The notes under the pieces: model-generated | Database searches by the model: none | What the model saw: only the letters and a program-made list of their open reading frames with translations | Told to the model about the DNA's origin: nothing | NCBI GenBank assembly: GCA_024684175.1 | Contig: JAIKXJ010000017.1 | Coordinates: 1 to 55,401, forward strand | DNA: 55,401 nt | Direction of reading: 5' to 3' | Origin: Erysipelotrichaceae bacterium | GTDB taxonomy: Bacteria > Bacillota_I > Bacilli_A > Erysipelotrichales > Erysipelotrichaceae | Translations under genes and position numbers: made by a program | In this document: in pieces, positions 41,802 through 49,695 of the stretch | Position numbering within the stretch: the stretch's first letter is position 1 | How the letters are laid out: each line of letters begins with the position of its first letter

Positions 41802-42032
41802 ATGGCTGAATTCAAATACGAGATCAACGAAGAGGTCGCCGTCTTATCGGAAAACGGAGACTTCACCTGCGAAGTCAACATCATCACTTACGGTACCGGC
41901 CGGCCGAAGCTCGATATCCGCAAATGGAACCGGGCGGAGGATAAGATGCAGAAGGGCATCACTTTGAACAAAGAGGAAGCTTTGGGGCTGCTGGAAGCGC
42001 TGAAGGATCTTGATTTCGATAAGATCGGGTAA
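41802..42032 (+). CDS. YdbC-type PC4-like single-stranded nucleic acid-binding protein
   Basis: The 76-residue cytoplasmic protein has the PC4/YdbC pattern: a beta sheet (EVAVLSENGDFTCEVNIITYG), the basic turn KLDIRKWN, then KGITLNKEEALGLLEAL. Relatives bind single-stranded DNA or RNA with high affinity. An aaggagga site precedes it. It lies 9 bases after yjjW in the same direction and before a terminator, so it shares that transcript, with no obvious functional link. Confidence 0.88.
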   Translation: MAEFKYEINEEVAVLSENGDFTCEVNIITYGTGRPKLDIRKWNRAEDKMQKGITLNKEEALGLLEALKDLDFDKIG

Positions 42033-42048
42033 AGAGTTATAAAAAAGC

Positions 42049-42072
42049 AATGCAGGCGAATGCCTGCATTTA
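42049..42072. terminator. Bidirectional terminator after the YdbC-like gene
   Basis: Perfect 9-pair stem 42049-42057 with 42062-42070, loop gaat, A-run left and T-rich right, between convergent genes. Confidence 0.8.
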
Positions 42073-42078
42073 TTGAAT

Positions 42079-43356
42079 TCACAGAGCTTTTTGACTCTTT
42101 TTCCGCAACAGCAAAGCCGCACTCAGAAAGATCACGGCGAGGATCAAAGCATAGATCCCCAATGAAGAGAGGCGTTCCAGGAAAACTTTGATGAATCCCG
42201 GAAGAAGGAAGGAGAGATCGTTGCCGGTCTTTTCCATGGCGGTGCTTAAAGCATCGGTCAGTTTTACAGAATATGTCTTTGCGAAAAAGGCGGCTGCACC
42301 GGAAAACAGCAGTGAAAGGCCGATGAAGAAGAAGGCTTTTCCTTTTCCGATCAGCAGCAGCAAGATCGCTAGCAAGGCCGCAGCTGAAAGACAGATGTAA
42401 GTCATCTTTCCGTTCAGAGCCATCGCGATCAAAGACATGATTTTTGTGCCGGCTGCAGAGAGGGTGTCTTTGTAGGACGGCAGGCAGGGATAGAGTTTGG
42501 GTGCGACATAGGCGGCGATGCCCGAAAGGAGGACCGCGTCCGCTTTTTCTGTGTTCAGTTTCTCTTGCGAGATGTTCAGATCATCGATATAGGAATAGGC
42601 TTCCGCAAGCAGCGTTTCATTCAGTGTCTGCTGAGCGATCTGAGAATAACTGTCGTCCTGCTGCTTCAGACAGCGGATGTAAGCGAGGAAGTGCTGATCG
42701 AAGATCGAGCCGACCTTGGCTTCGATGCGGCGGTAAAGTCCGTTTTGGGCGGCAGCTGCCTGTTTTCCGCTGCACATGAGGTAAGCGAAGGCATCCTTCT
42801 GATCGATGTTCAGGCCGCAGAAGAAATCTTCTTCCTTCAGTTTTTCCAGGATGGTCTTATATTTGACCGTGACCGTATCTTTTAACAGGGTGTCTGCCTT
42901 GACATAGACCCGCTTTCGCCAGGCATCCATGTAGCTTATGGTCTTATCGGGACGGATGATGTTTTCCGCTATGGCCGTCTGTACATATCCTTCGGCAAGA
43001 TCTTCGGCAAGCGAGTCAAAGTCCGTATAGGCATAAGTCTCATCCTGCAGTTCCTTTATGTGATCGAAGGCACCGTTCTGGCAGACGGCCGCTTCTTTTC
43101 CCGAGACGTTGACGGCCAAAGCGACTTGTGTTTCGATGGCTTGTGCCAGCTGCTCGTAGATGTCGGCAGATCCTCCTTCTTCGGGGAGGTATTCGTAGTT
43201 CAGGATCTTTTCGCCGGCCGCAGTTTCGGAAAGGACAGTACGGAGTTCCTGTTCCCGGAAGATCTTTGAAGAGATGAAAAGCAGTCCTGTACATAAGATG
43301 CAGAGCGCAAGCAAAAGTGAAAGCAGCGTGCTGATGATGATCTTTATCGTTTTCAT
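42079..43356 (-). CDS. Large membrane protein with extracytoplasmic helical domain, unknown
   Basis: The 425-residue protein has one N-terminal membrane helix (about 5-27), then a long mostly helical extracytoplasmic region (about 30-285) rich in Gln, Ala, Tyr and Lys. Four hydrophobic segments follow near the C-terminus (about 288-305, 318-335, 340-360 and 395-417) and a basic tail. I do not recognise a family. The ATG at 43356 is chosen because a -10 TATGAT (43383-43378 on its strand) and an aaagga site precede it; the longer frame would start inside the -10. It stands alone between terminator and promoter regions. Confidence 0.7.
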   Translation of the reverse strand: MKTIKIIISTLLSLLLALCILCTGLLFISSKIFREQELRTVLSETAAGEKILNYEYLPEEGGSADIYEQLAQAIETQVALAVNVSGKEAAVCQNGAFDHIKELQDETYAYTDFDSLAEDLAEGYVQTAIAENIIRPDKTISYMDAWRKRVYVKADTLLKDTVTVKYKTILEKLKEEDFFCGLNIDQKDAFAYLMCSGKQAAAAQNGLYRRIEAKVGSIFDQHFLAYIRCLKQQDDSYSQIAQQTLNETLLAEAYSYIDDLNISQEKLNTEKADAVLLSGIAAYVAPKLYPCLPSYKDTLSAAGTKIMSLIAMALNGKMTYICLSAAALLAILLLLIGKGKAFFFIGLSLLFSGAAAFFAKTYSVKLTDALSTAMEKTGNDLSFLLPGFIKVFLERLSSLGIYALILAVIFLSAALLLRKKSQKAL

Positions 43357-43548
43357 GGGTCGTTCCTTTTTCTCCATCATAGCACGGAAGACCGCGGTGA
43401 GTCTCTGATCCGCCGCATCTGCGGGATGCGGGAAAGGGATCGAAGATCAAAAACAGCAAAGGCGTTTTTGTGAAATTGTTTCAGAGGATGTGACGTCTCC
43501 TTAAGTAATACTTAGTAGATAATTAAGGAATAAGCCCGTATCGTGGCT

Positions 43549-43554
43549 TATAAT
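43549..43554 (+). promoter_or_regulatory. -10 box of the PASTA/FtsX/ABC operon
   Basis: TATAAT at 43549-43554, followed by a leader with aaaggagggtga before the ATG at 43586. The 150 bases upstream hold no gene. Confidence 0.5.
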
Positions 43555-43585
43555 GAAATAGATCGAGTAAAGGAGGGTGAAGCTC

Positions 43586-45103
43586 ATGCCTGATGATAAA
43601 AATTTTCTGGATCAGTTTTCCGATCAGGGGAAACCGGCCAGTTTCAAAGAGGAAGAAAGGATACCGGTCACAAGAGAGAAAAGACCGCTCAATGTCAAAG
43701 CTTTGATCATTGCGGCCATTGTTTTGTTGGTCTTAGGTATCTTGTCGTATTTCCTGTTCCTGGCACCGAAGATCGAGATGCCGGATTTCATCGGCAAGAC
43801 CAGGAGCGATGTCGCTGCCTGGGTCAAACAGCAGGGCATCGAGACCAGCGGTGTCATCTTTGATGATACTTATGATTTCGATTCCAATGAAGGCACGATC
43901 TTAAGTCAGAGCGTAGCTCCCGGAAAGAAAGTCAAAAACAACGTCAAACTCAACTTCACGCTTTCCCTCGGTCCCGATCCCGAAGAAAAGATCCGTGTTC
44001 CGGATCTTTCATCCATGACTAAAGACGAGATCCAGGAGTGGATCTCGTCCAATAAACTTTTAAAGACCAAGATGGTCACCGCCTACAATACCGAAGTGGC
44101 GGAGAATGAAGTCATCGATTATTCTTTCTCCGGCTGTGAAGAGGATTCGTTCTCGAGAGGCTGCACATTGAAGATCAATGTTTCCAAAGGACGTGCACCG
44201 GCCGGCAAGGTCTCGGTCGAAGATTTCGAGAAGAAGCCTTACGCTTCCGTGGAAGCCTGGGCAAAGACCAATAAGATCGAACTGATCAAAGTCGAACAGT
44301 ACTCCGACAAGATCGATCAGGACTATGTCATCTCCCAGTCCATCGCTTCCGGCAAGACGATCAAGGAAGGTGACAGCATGACGGTCGTCGTCTCCAAAGG
44401 CGTCGCGGTCTATATGCCTAACATGATCGGCTGGTCCAAGAAACAGGTCGATGCCTGGGTGAGAAAGAACCCGTCGGCTTACATCGATATGGAAAAGGGC
44501 ATCTATTCCTCACAAGCGAAAGATATCGTCTTGAAACAGTCTTTGTCTGCCGGTTCTCTGATCGATCCGGCGGAACTGATCGAACTGACGATGTCACTGG
44601 GCAATATCGTCGATGTTCCGGCGAACTTCATCGGTTCGGAATATCACGACAAAGGCGGCTTGCATGACTGGAAGGATCAGCAGAACGAGCTCGGTGCCGA
44701 TATCTCGGTCAACCGGATCAAAGAGTTCTCGGACGATGTTCCGGTCAACAAGATCATCCGTTATGACAACGGCGTCTATGTCGGCGATACGCTGAATGTC
44801 TGGATCTCCGAAGGCAGAAACATCCTTCTGGAAGATCCGAAAGATCTCTACAGAGACGATAACGTCACACCTTTGACCTGGGCGGATCTTTATGATGCGA
44901 AGCTGAATGAGAATGAAGCCCGAAGGCTGTGCGACTGGGCAAAGATCACTTACGATATCAGCTATTCCTACAAGGAAGGCAAGGCCAACGGTGACGTCAT
45001 CTCCGTTCGCCGCTGGGACAATAAACCGGTCAAGGCCGGGACGTATCTGCCCGAAAGCATCACCGTCTATATCGAGATCTGTGATGATTCTTACAAACAA
45101 TAA
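43586..45103 (+). CDS. Membrane-anchored multi-PASTA protein without kinase or transpeptidase
   Basis: The 505-residue protein has a cytoplasmic N-terminus of about 36 residues, one membrane helix (about 37-58) and a long outer part. That part is made of PASTA-like repeats: PDFIGKTRSDVAAWV, PDLSSMTKDEIQEWI, EDFEKKPYASVEAWA, PNMIGWSKKQVDAWV and two more divergent units to the end. PASTA modules bind muropeptides or beta-lactams in kinases and penicillin-binding proteins, but here no catalytic domain is attached. A strong ribosome site (aaaggagggtga) precedes the ATG. It starts an operon with an FtsX-like permease and ABC ATPase, for which it may be the outer sensor (inference). Confidence 0.88.
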   Translation: MPDDKNFLDQFSDQGKPASFKEEERIPVTREKRPLNVKALIIAAIVLLVLGILSYFLFLAPKIEMPDFIGKTRSDVAAWVKQQGIETSGVIFDDTYDFDSNEGTILSQSVAPGKKVKNNVKLNFTLSLGPDPEEKIRVPDLSSMTKDEIQEWISSNKLLKTKMVTAYNTEVAENEVIDYSFSGCEEDSFSRGCTLKINVSKGRAPAGKVSVEDFEKKPYASVEAWAKTNKIELIKVEQYSDKIDQDYVISQSIASGKTIKEGDSMTVVVSKGVAVYMPNMIGWSKKQVDAWVRKNPSAYIDMEKGIYSSQAKDIVLKQSLSAGSLIDPAELIELTMSLGNIVDVPANFIGSEYHDKGGLHDWKDQQNELGADISVNRIKEFSDDVPVNKIIRYDNGVYVGDTLNVWISEGRNILLEDPKDLYRDDNVTPLTWADLYDAKLNENEARRLCDWAKITYDISYSYKEGKANGDVISVRRWDNKPVKAGTYLPESITVYIEICDDSYKQ

Positions 45104-45114
45104 AGGGAGAAGCC

Positions 45115-46728
45115 ATGAATTTTATCAATAGAGCAATCAAGAATGTCACCAGGAGACCGTCCAAGTCGGTCCTTCTGATCCTGACGTTTTTTCTGATCGG
45201 CAACCTGGTCATCATCGGTCTGGGAGTATCGAGCGCCGCGGAAAGCGCAAAGATCCTGACCCGCAAGAAGATGAGAGCGGTCGTCACTTATGCGATCGAC
45301 TATAACAAGGTCAACCGCTATGTCGAAACTCTGACCGATGAAGATGAGATCAACAAATTTTATGAGAACTACCCGCGGGTCAAGGTGGAAGACGTTTCAC
45401 AGTTTTTGACCGATCCGCGCGTCAGGATCGCCAACTCCATCTCTTCCAACATGTGGTACATCGATTCGGAGAAGACGCTTGATTTCGTCCATCTGAACAA
45501 TACCCGGGAACAGAACATGGAAGATAACGGCGGTCAGTCCTGCTGGTATGACGAAGGCGGCACGATGAACTGCGAGACTTACCAGGAACCGGTCTTCTTC
45601 GTCAAGTCCAATATGTATCCGGGTATGATCGAATTCGAAGACGGCGGCTACCAGATCGTCAGCGGCCGTTTCTACGATCAGAAAGAGATCGATGAGGCGG
45701 AAATGGTCTGTCTGGTCTCACAGAACCTGGCGGCTCTCAACGGCCTGAGCGTCGGCGATCAGATCCGTCTCGGGACAAACTATCTGTCTTCCTATATGAA
45801 GAATATGGGCATCGTGACCGAGGATCTCGATGTCGAACTCGAGGTCATCGGTATCTATTCGCACAACAATCCTCTGACACCGGACTCCTCCAACTGGGAA
45901 TATGCGTCTCCGTTTGAGAATCCGGACAATATGATCTTCATGCCGACGACGTCGGTCTTCATGGCCCAGCTGCCGGTACAGCAGAAGACCTATGACTATT
46001 ATTCGCAGCAGAATCCGGATGATGAATACTACAACGATCCGGATAACCGTCCTTCGATCGAAAACATGGAGAAAAACATGTACATCGAAAACGCCACGCT
46101 GCTTCTGGACGACCCGCTCAATGTCGAACAGTTCGTCAAGGATCATGATCCTTCTCTGTCGCAGTTCACTTCGCTCGATGCCAACAATGAGGAATTCAAG
46201 CGTCTGTCCAAACCGCTGGATACCTTGTCCATGTATGCCAACTTCATCGTCTGGCTCGTGGTCATCAACGCGATCGTCATCATCACTCTGGTCACCGCTC
46301 TGACGCTGAAGACCAGGGAATATGAGATCGGTGTCTTGCTGTCGGTCGGCGCTTCGAAACTCAAGGTCATCGGACAGTTCTTCATCGAACTTGCCCTGGT
46401 GGCGGTCATCGGTTTCACGCTGTCCGTCGTTTCCGGTTCCCTGATAGCCAAACGGATCGGCAATTCGGTCCTGGAGGCGCAGATCGCCACCTCGGATCTG
46501 GCGGATGAGGAGGAATTCGGTTTCGACTACATCGATATCTGGAACACGGACTACTCCACGGAGATCTCTCTGGACGATCTGATCTCGGAATATGAAGTTT
46601 CGATCTCGCCGCTGATCATCGCCGAGATCTATGTGCTGGGTCTGGGCATCGTGCTGATCTCTGTCATCATACCTTCGTTCATGATCATGCGTTACAATCC
46701 GAAGAAGATCCTGATGAATCAGAACTAG
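45115..46728 (+). CDS. FtsX/MacB-type ABC permease
   Basis: The 537-residue membrane protein has one N-terminal helix (about 17-38) and a large extracytoplasmic domain (about 40-375). Three C-terminal helices follow (about 380-402, 425-450 and 505-528), the typical FtsX-like layout of type VII ABC systems that use ATP to drive mechanical work at the outer face. FIVWLVVINAIVIITLVTALTLKTREYEIGVLLSVGAS is the family's conserved first C-terminal helix, and MRYNPKKIL the end. It lies 11 bases after the PASTA gene and 9 before the ATPase gene. Confidence 0.92.
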   Translation: MNFINRAIKNVTRRPSKSVLLILTFFLIGNLVIIGLGVSSAAESAKILTRKKMRAVVTYAIDYNKVNRYVETLTDEDEINKFYENYPRVKVEDVSQFLTDPRVRIANSISSNMWYIDSEKTLDFVHLNNTREQNMEDNGGQSCWYDEGGTMNCETYQEPVFFVKSNMYPGMIEFEDGGYQIVSGRFYDQKEIDEAEMVCLVSQNLAALNGLSVGDQIRLGTNYLSSYMKNMGIVTEDLDVELEVIGIYSHNNPLTPDSSNWEYASPFENPDNMIFMPTTSVFMAQLPVQQKTYDYYSQQNPDDEYYNDPDNRPSIENMEKNMYIENATLLLDDPLNVEQFVKDHDPSLSQFTSLDANNEEFKRLSKPLDTLSMYANFIVWLVVINAIVIITLVTALTLKTREYEIGVLLSVGASKLKVIGQFFIELALVAVIGFTLSVVSGSLIAKRIGNSVLEAQIATSDLADEEEFGFDYIDIWNTDYSTEISLDDLISEYEVSISPLIIAEIYVLGLGIVLISVIIPSFMIMRYNPKKILMNQN

Positions 46729-46737
46729 GAGGGGGAT

Positions 46738-47415
46738 ATGGCAGAAACAGTATTGAAACTTGAAAACATCAATTATTCCTATATCGACGGCGGTTATGAG
46801 CGTCAGATCCTCAAGGATCTTTCCTATGAATTCGAGAAGGGGAAGTTCTATACGATCTTAGGTCCTTCCGGTTCGGGCAAGACGACTCTGTTATCGATCA
46901 TCGCCGGTCTGGATACGGCAAAAAGCGGAGAGATCTTCTTTGAAGGAAAAAACATCAAGGAGATCGGCTTATACAAGTACAGAAGGAATGCGATTTCGAT
47001 CGTCTTCCAGCAGTACAATCTGATCTCGTATCTCACGGCATTGGAAAACGTCATGTTGGCGATGTCGGAGACCGACAACAAGCTGCCGAAAGACCGCAAG
47101 AACGTCGCTTACAATCTGCTGGAACGCTTCGGTATCGTCCGTTCCAAGGCCGACCGTATGGTCAACCAGCTCTCGGGCGGTGAACAGCAGCGTGTGGCGA
47201 TCGCCAGATCTCTGGCATCCAACGTCGATCTGATCTTCGCCGATGAGCCGACCGGCAACCTAGATACGGCAACGGAGCGGGAGATCATCGCCATCTTCAA
47301 GGAGCTGTCGCAGGAATTCGGCAAGACGATCATCGTCGTCACCCATTCCAACACCGTTTCCGAGATGTCAGACCACAGGGTCTTATTGAGAGACGGCAAG
47401 CTGAACGAATTATGA
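46738..47415 (+). CDS. LolD/MacB-type ABC ATPase
   Basis: The 225-residue ATPase has Walker A GPSGSGKTTLLS, signature LSGGEQQRVAIARSL and Walker B LIFADEPTGNLD, with the switch His in VVTHS. Its closest types (LolD, FtsE, MacB) pair with FtsX-like permeases such as the preceding gene. A strong aggagggg site precedes the ATG. It is the last gene of the PASTA/permease/ATPase operon and is followed at once by a terminator. Confidence 0.95.
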   Translation: MAETVLKLENINYSYIDGGYERQILKDLSYEFEKGKFYTILGPSGSGKTTLLSIIAGLDTAKSGEIFFEGKNIKEIGLYKYRRNAISIVFQQYNLISYLTALENVMLAMSETDNKLPKDRKNVAYNLLERFGIVRSKADRMVNQLSGGEQQRVAIARSLASNVDLIFADEPTGNLDTATEREIIAIFKELSQEFGKTIIVVTHSNTVSEMSDHRVLLRDGKLNEL

Positions 47416-47424
47416 TACTATCGG

Positions 47425-47448
47425 GGGAGGAACTTTCCTCCCTTTTTT
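47425..47448 (+). terminator. Terminator of the PASTA/FtsX/ABC operon
   Basis: Arms gggagga (47425-47431) and tcctccc (47436-47442), loop actt, six T. It runs directly into the guaD -10. Confidence 0.85.
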
Positions 47449-47449
47449 G

Positions 47450-47455
47450 TATAAT
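47450..47455 (+). promoter_or_regulatory. -10 box of the guanine deaminase gene
   Basis: TATAAT one base after the terminator T-run; an aaaggaga ribosome site lies in the leader before the ATG at 47482. Confidence 0.5.
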
Positions 47456-47481
47456 GAGGGCATAAGAAAAAGGAGAGTGCC

Positions 47482-48771
47482 ATGAAGCAGATCCATAAAG
47501 GCAACATCATCACTTCGAGATCTTTTGATGAACTTGAGATCATCGAAGGCGGCTGTATCCTCGTCAAGGACGGTTTTATCGAGGATGTCGTTCAGGATTA
47601 TAAACAGGAATATCGGGAATTTGAGCTGATCGACCACGGAAAGGATCTGATCCTGCCGGCGTTATCCGATCTGCATATGCACGCGCCGCAATATCCGCAG
47701 CGGGGCATTGGGATGGACAGGCTCCTGTTCGACTGGCTGAACGACTACACGTTCCCGCAGGAAGCCAATTATAAAGATCTTTCTTATGCCCGCAGCATCT
47801 ATGCGCGACTGGTCAGAGATTTTTTACGGCACGGAAGTTTTCATCTTTCTTTGTTCACGACCTTGCATTATGAGGCTTGTGATCTGCTGTTTAAGATGTT
47901 GAAGGAGGCCGGACTTTATGCCTATACGGGCTTAGTCAACATGGACCGCAATTCCCCGGAGTATTATGTCGACAGTACGGAAGGATCCTTGTATAAGACG
48001 GAGAAGTTCATTGCCGAACACCTTGGCGATGAAAAGGTCAGACCGATCCTGACACCGCGTTTTGCGCCGACCTGTTCCAAAACACTGATGGAAGGCTTGG
48101 GCTCACTGGCGGAAAAATATGATGTCGGTGTTCAGACCCATCTTGTGGAGTCCAGGGCGGAAGCCGCCTGGGCAAAGGAACTTTATCCGGAATTTTCTTC
48201 CGACGGAGAGATCTACGAAGCCTGCGGCCTTTTAAAAGGAAAGGGTCCCAAGATCTTCGCCCATGTCATATTCCCGACGGAAGTTGAAGAGCGGATCCTG
48301 AAGGAACATGACGGCATCAGCGTGCATTGCCCGGACGCAACTTCCAACATCATCGCCGGGATCATGCCGGCCGCAAGGATGCACGAAAAAGGTCTTCGGA
48401 TCGCCCTCGGCTCGGATGTCGGCGGCGGTCATTTCCTGGGGATCTATCATCAGATCGCCAGAGCGGCCCAGATCTCCAAGATGAAGCAGTTCTATGAGGA
48501 AGGAAACGGTCAGATCACTTTGCCCAATGCGTTCTATATGGCGACGGCAGCCGGCGGCAGCATCTTCGACCGTGTCGGAAAACTGGAAAAAGGTTACCGT
48601 TTCAATGCGATCGTCGTCGAAGACATGCTGGAGGATGAATATCATCCGTCTCTGGCAGATGCTTTGGAAAGGTTCTGCTATATCGGTGATGAGCGCAACA
48701 TCAAAGAAAGATACATCGACGGCAAGCCGGTCGATCCCGATGAGGTCTATCAAAGACTACTGCAGATATGA
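47482..48771 (+). CDS. guaD: Guanine deaminase
   Basis: The 429-residue zinc amidohydrolase converts guanine to xanthine and ammonia. The metal motif LPALSDLHMHAPQYPQRG, followed by LLFDWLNDYTFPQEA, is the guanine deaminase signature. QTHLVES, AHVIFPTEVEE, VHCPDATSNI and ALGSDVGGGH give the remaining ligands and substrate contacts. Transcribed alone, it complements the nucleoside hydrolase as a purine-salvage step. Confidence 0.93.
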   Translation: MKQIHKGNIITSRSFDELEIIEGGCILVKDGFIEDVVQDYKQEYREFELIDHGKDLILPALSDLHMHAPQYPQRGIGMDRLLFDWLNDYTFPQEANYKDLSYARSIYARLVRDFLRHGSFHLSLFTTLHYEACDLLFKMLKEAGLYAYTGLVNMDRNSPEYYVDSTEGSLYKTEKFIAEHLGDEKVRPILTPRFAPTCSKTLMEGLGSLAEKYDVGVQTHLVESRAEAAWAKELYPEFSSDGEIYEACGLLKGKGPKIFAHVIFPTEVEERILKEHDGISVHCPDATSNIIAGIMPAARMHEKGLRIALGSDVGGGHFLGIYHQIARAAQISKMKQFYEEGNGQITLPNAFYMATAAGGSIFDRVGKLEKGYRFNAIVVEDMLEDEYHPSLADALERFCYIGDERNIKERYIDGKPVDPDEVYQRLLQI

Positions 48772-48800
48772 AAAAAAGCCCGATCGTTCGATCGGGCTTT
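48771..48800. terminator. Bidirectional terminator between guaD and the helical protein gene
   Basis: Perfect 12-base arms 48775-48786 and 48789-48800, meeting at a tt centre (the top pairs must open to form a loop). A-run on the left gives a T-run for the minus gene. Confidence 0.85.
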
Positions 48801-48814
48801 ATGATGGAATCTTA

Positions 48815-49411
48815 TTATTCTTCAGGTTTTTCTTCAGCCGCTGCATCGCATCCGCAGTCTTCCGCTTTTTCTTCGACCGGAGCTTCTTTCGGTTCCAAAG
48901 CTTTCTTCAGGCCTTCGACACCTTTTTCAGCGATGTTGATGGTCGTCGTTTTTGCCTTGTTGATGACTTCTTTGACTTCCGGTTTGTTGAAGTACTCGTT
49001 GACTTTCGATGAGATGTCGCTTAAGAAGTCCGCAGTCTTTTTGTAGGCGTCGGATTCTTTCAGCTTATCGAATTCTGCCATGATGTCTTCGCCGAGTTTT
49101 TCAAGTTTGTTGTCTTTGTCGGCTTTCTTGGTCAGCTCTGCGATCTTTTCTTTCGTGAAATCGACAGCTTCCATGGATTTTGCCTTTACTTTATCAAGGA
49201 ACTCATCCAGTTTTTCATCTTCCTGGACATCGTTGATGATGCCTTTGACTTTTTCTATAGATGACTTGATAGCTTCTTCCGTCTTTTCAACGAGCAGTCT
49301 TGCTTTTTCTTTTGAAGTTTCATCGAGCTGAGCTTGTTTTTCAGCGAGATCGTTTTCGAGATCTTCGACCTGAGATTCCATTTCTTTTACAGTATCCTCA
49401 AATTTTGTCAT
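48815..49411 (-). CDS. Highly charged helical (coiled-coil) protein, unknown
   Basis: The 198-residue cytoplasmic protein is almost all helix with alternating Lys and Glu. Residues 1-35 show clear heptads (MESQVEDLENDLAEKQAQL), and the middle has amphipathic segments with a loose 11-residue feel, as in lipid- or membrane-associated proteins. The tail is acidic and ends with DCGCD and Pro/Glu. No signal peptide or membrane helix. A perfect aaaggaggt site and a promoter (-35 TTGTCA at 49465-49460, -10 TATATA/TATAAT at 49442-49435) suggest high expression. I do not recognise the family. Confidence 0.72.
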   Translation of the reverse strand: MTKFEDTVKEMESQVEDLENDLAEKQAQLDETSKEKARLLVEKTEEAIKSSIEKVKGIINDVQEDEKLDEFLDKVKAKSMEAVDFTKEKIAELTKKADKDNKLEKLGEDIMAEFDKLKESDAYKKTADFLSDISSKVNEYFNKPEVKEVINKAKTTTINIAEKGVEGLKKALEPKEAPVEEKAEDCGCDAAAEEKPEE

Positions 49412-49434
49412 ATCAGAATACCTCCTTTAAATCT

Positions 49435-49465
49435 ATTATATAAAAAAACGTATTTGCAATGACAA
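49435..49465 (-). promoter_or_regulatory. Promoter of the helical-protein gene
   Basis: On the minus strand, -35 TTGTCA (49465-49460), 17-base spacer, -10 TATATA (49442-49437) overlapping TATAAT (49440-49435). The strong ribosome site follows. Confidence 0.6.
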
Positions 49466-49530
49466 GTTTAATCAAAAATATAGCACTCGTTTATCAATTG
49501 ACGGCGCCTGTCATCTCACGGTATTTCGTT

Positions 49531-49556
49531 CTTTTCTTCTCCCGGGAAAAGAAAAG
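49531..49556. repeat. 26-bp near-perfect palindrome centred on CCCGGG
   Basis: Thirteen-base arms 49531-49543 and 49544-49556 match at 12 of 13 positions with no spacer. It lies between two divergent promoters, and no T-run follows. A dimeric protein site is more likely than a terminator. Nothing else is supported between 49466 and 49680. Confidence 0.4.
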
Positions 49557-49680
49557 GAGATCGGTTCGGATCCGCGGGATAGACCGCTTATGAAAAAGAG
49601 TTTCACTTTGAAAAAAGAGAAGAACTTTGATGTGAAAAAACAAAGACGGCCATTTTATCGAATTGCATTTTCAATAATGA

Positions 49681-49686
49681 TATAAT
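49681..49686 (+). promoter_or_regulatory. -10 box of the XpaC-like operon
   Basis: TATAAT at 49681-49686, 9 bases before the ATG at 49696, with no ribosome site between. Confidence 0.5.
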
Positions 49687-49695
49687 GATTTTGTT

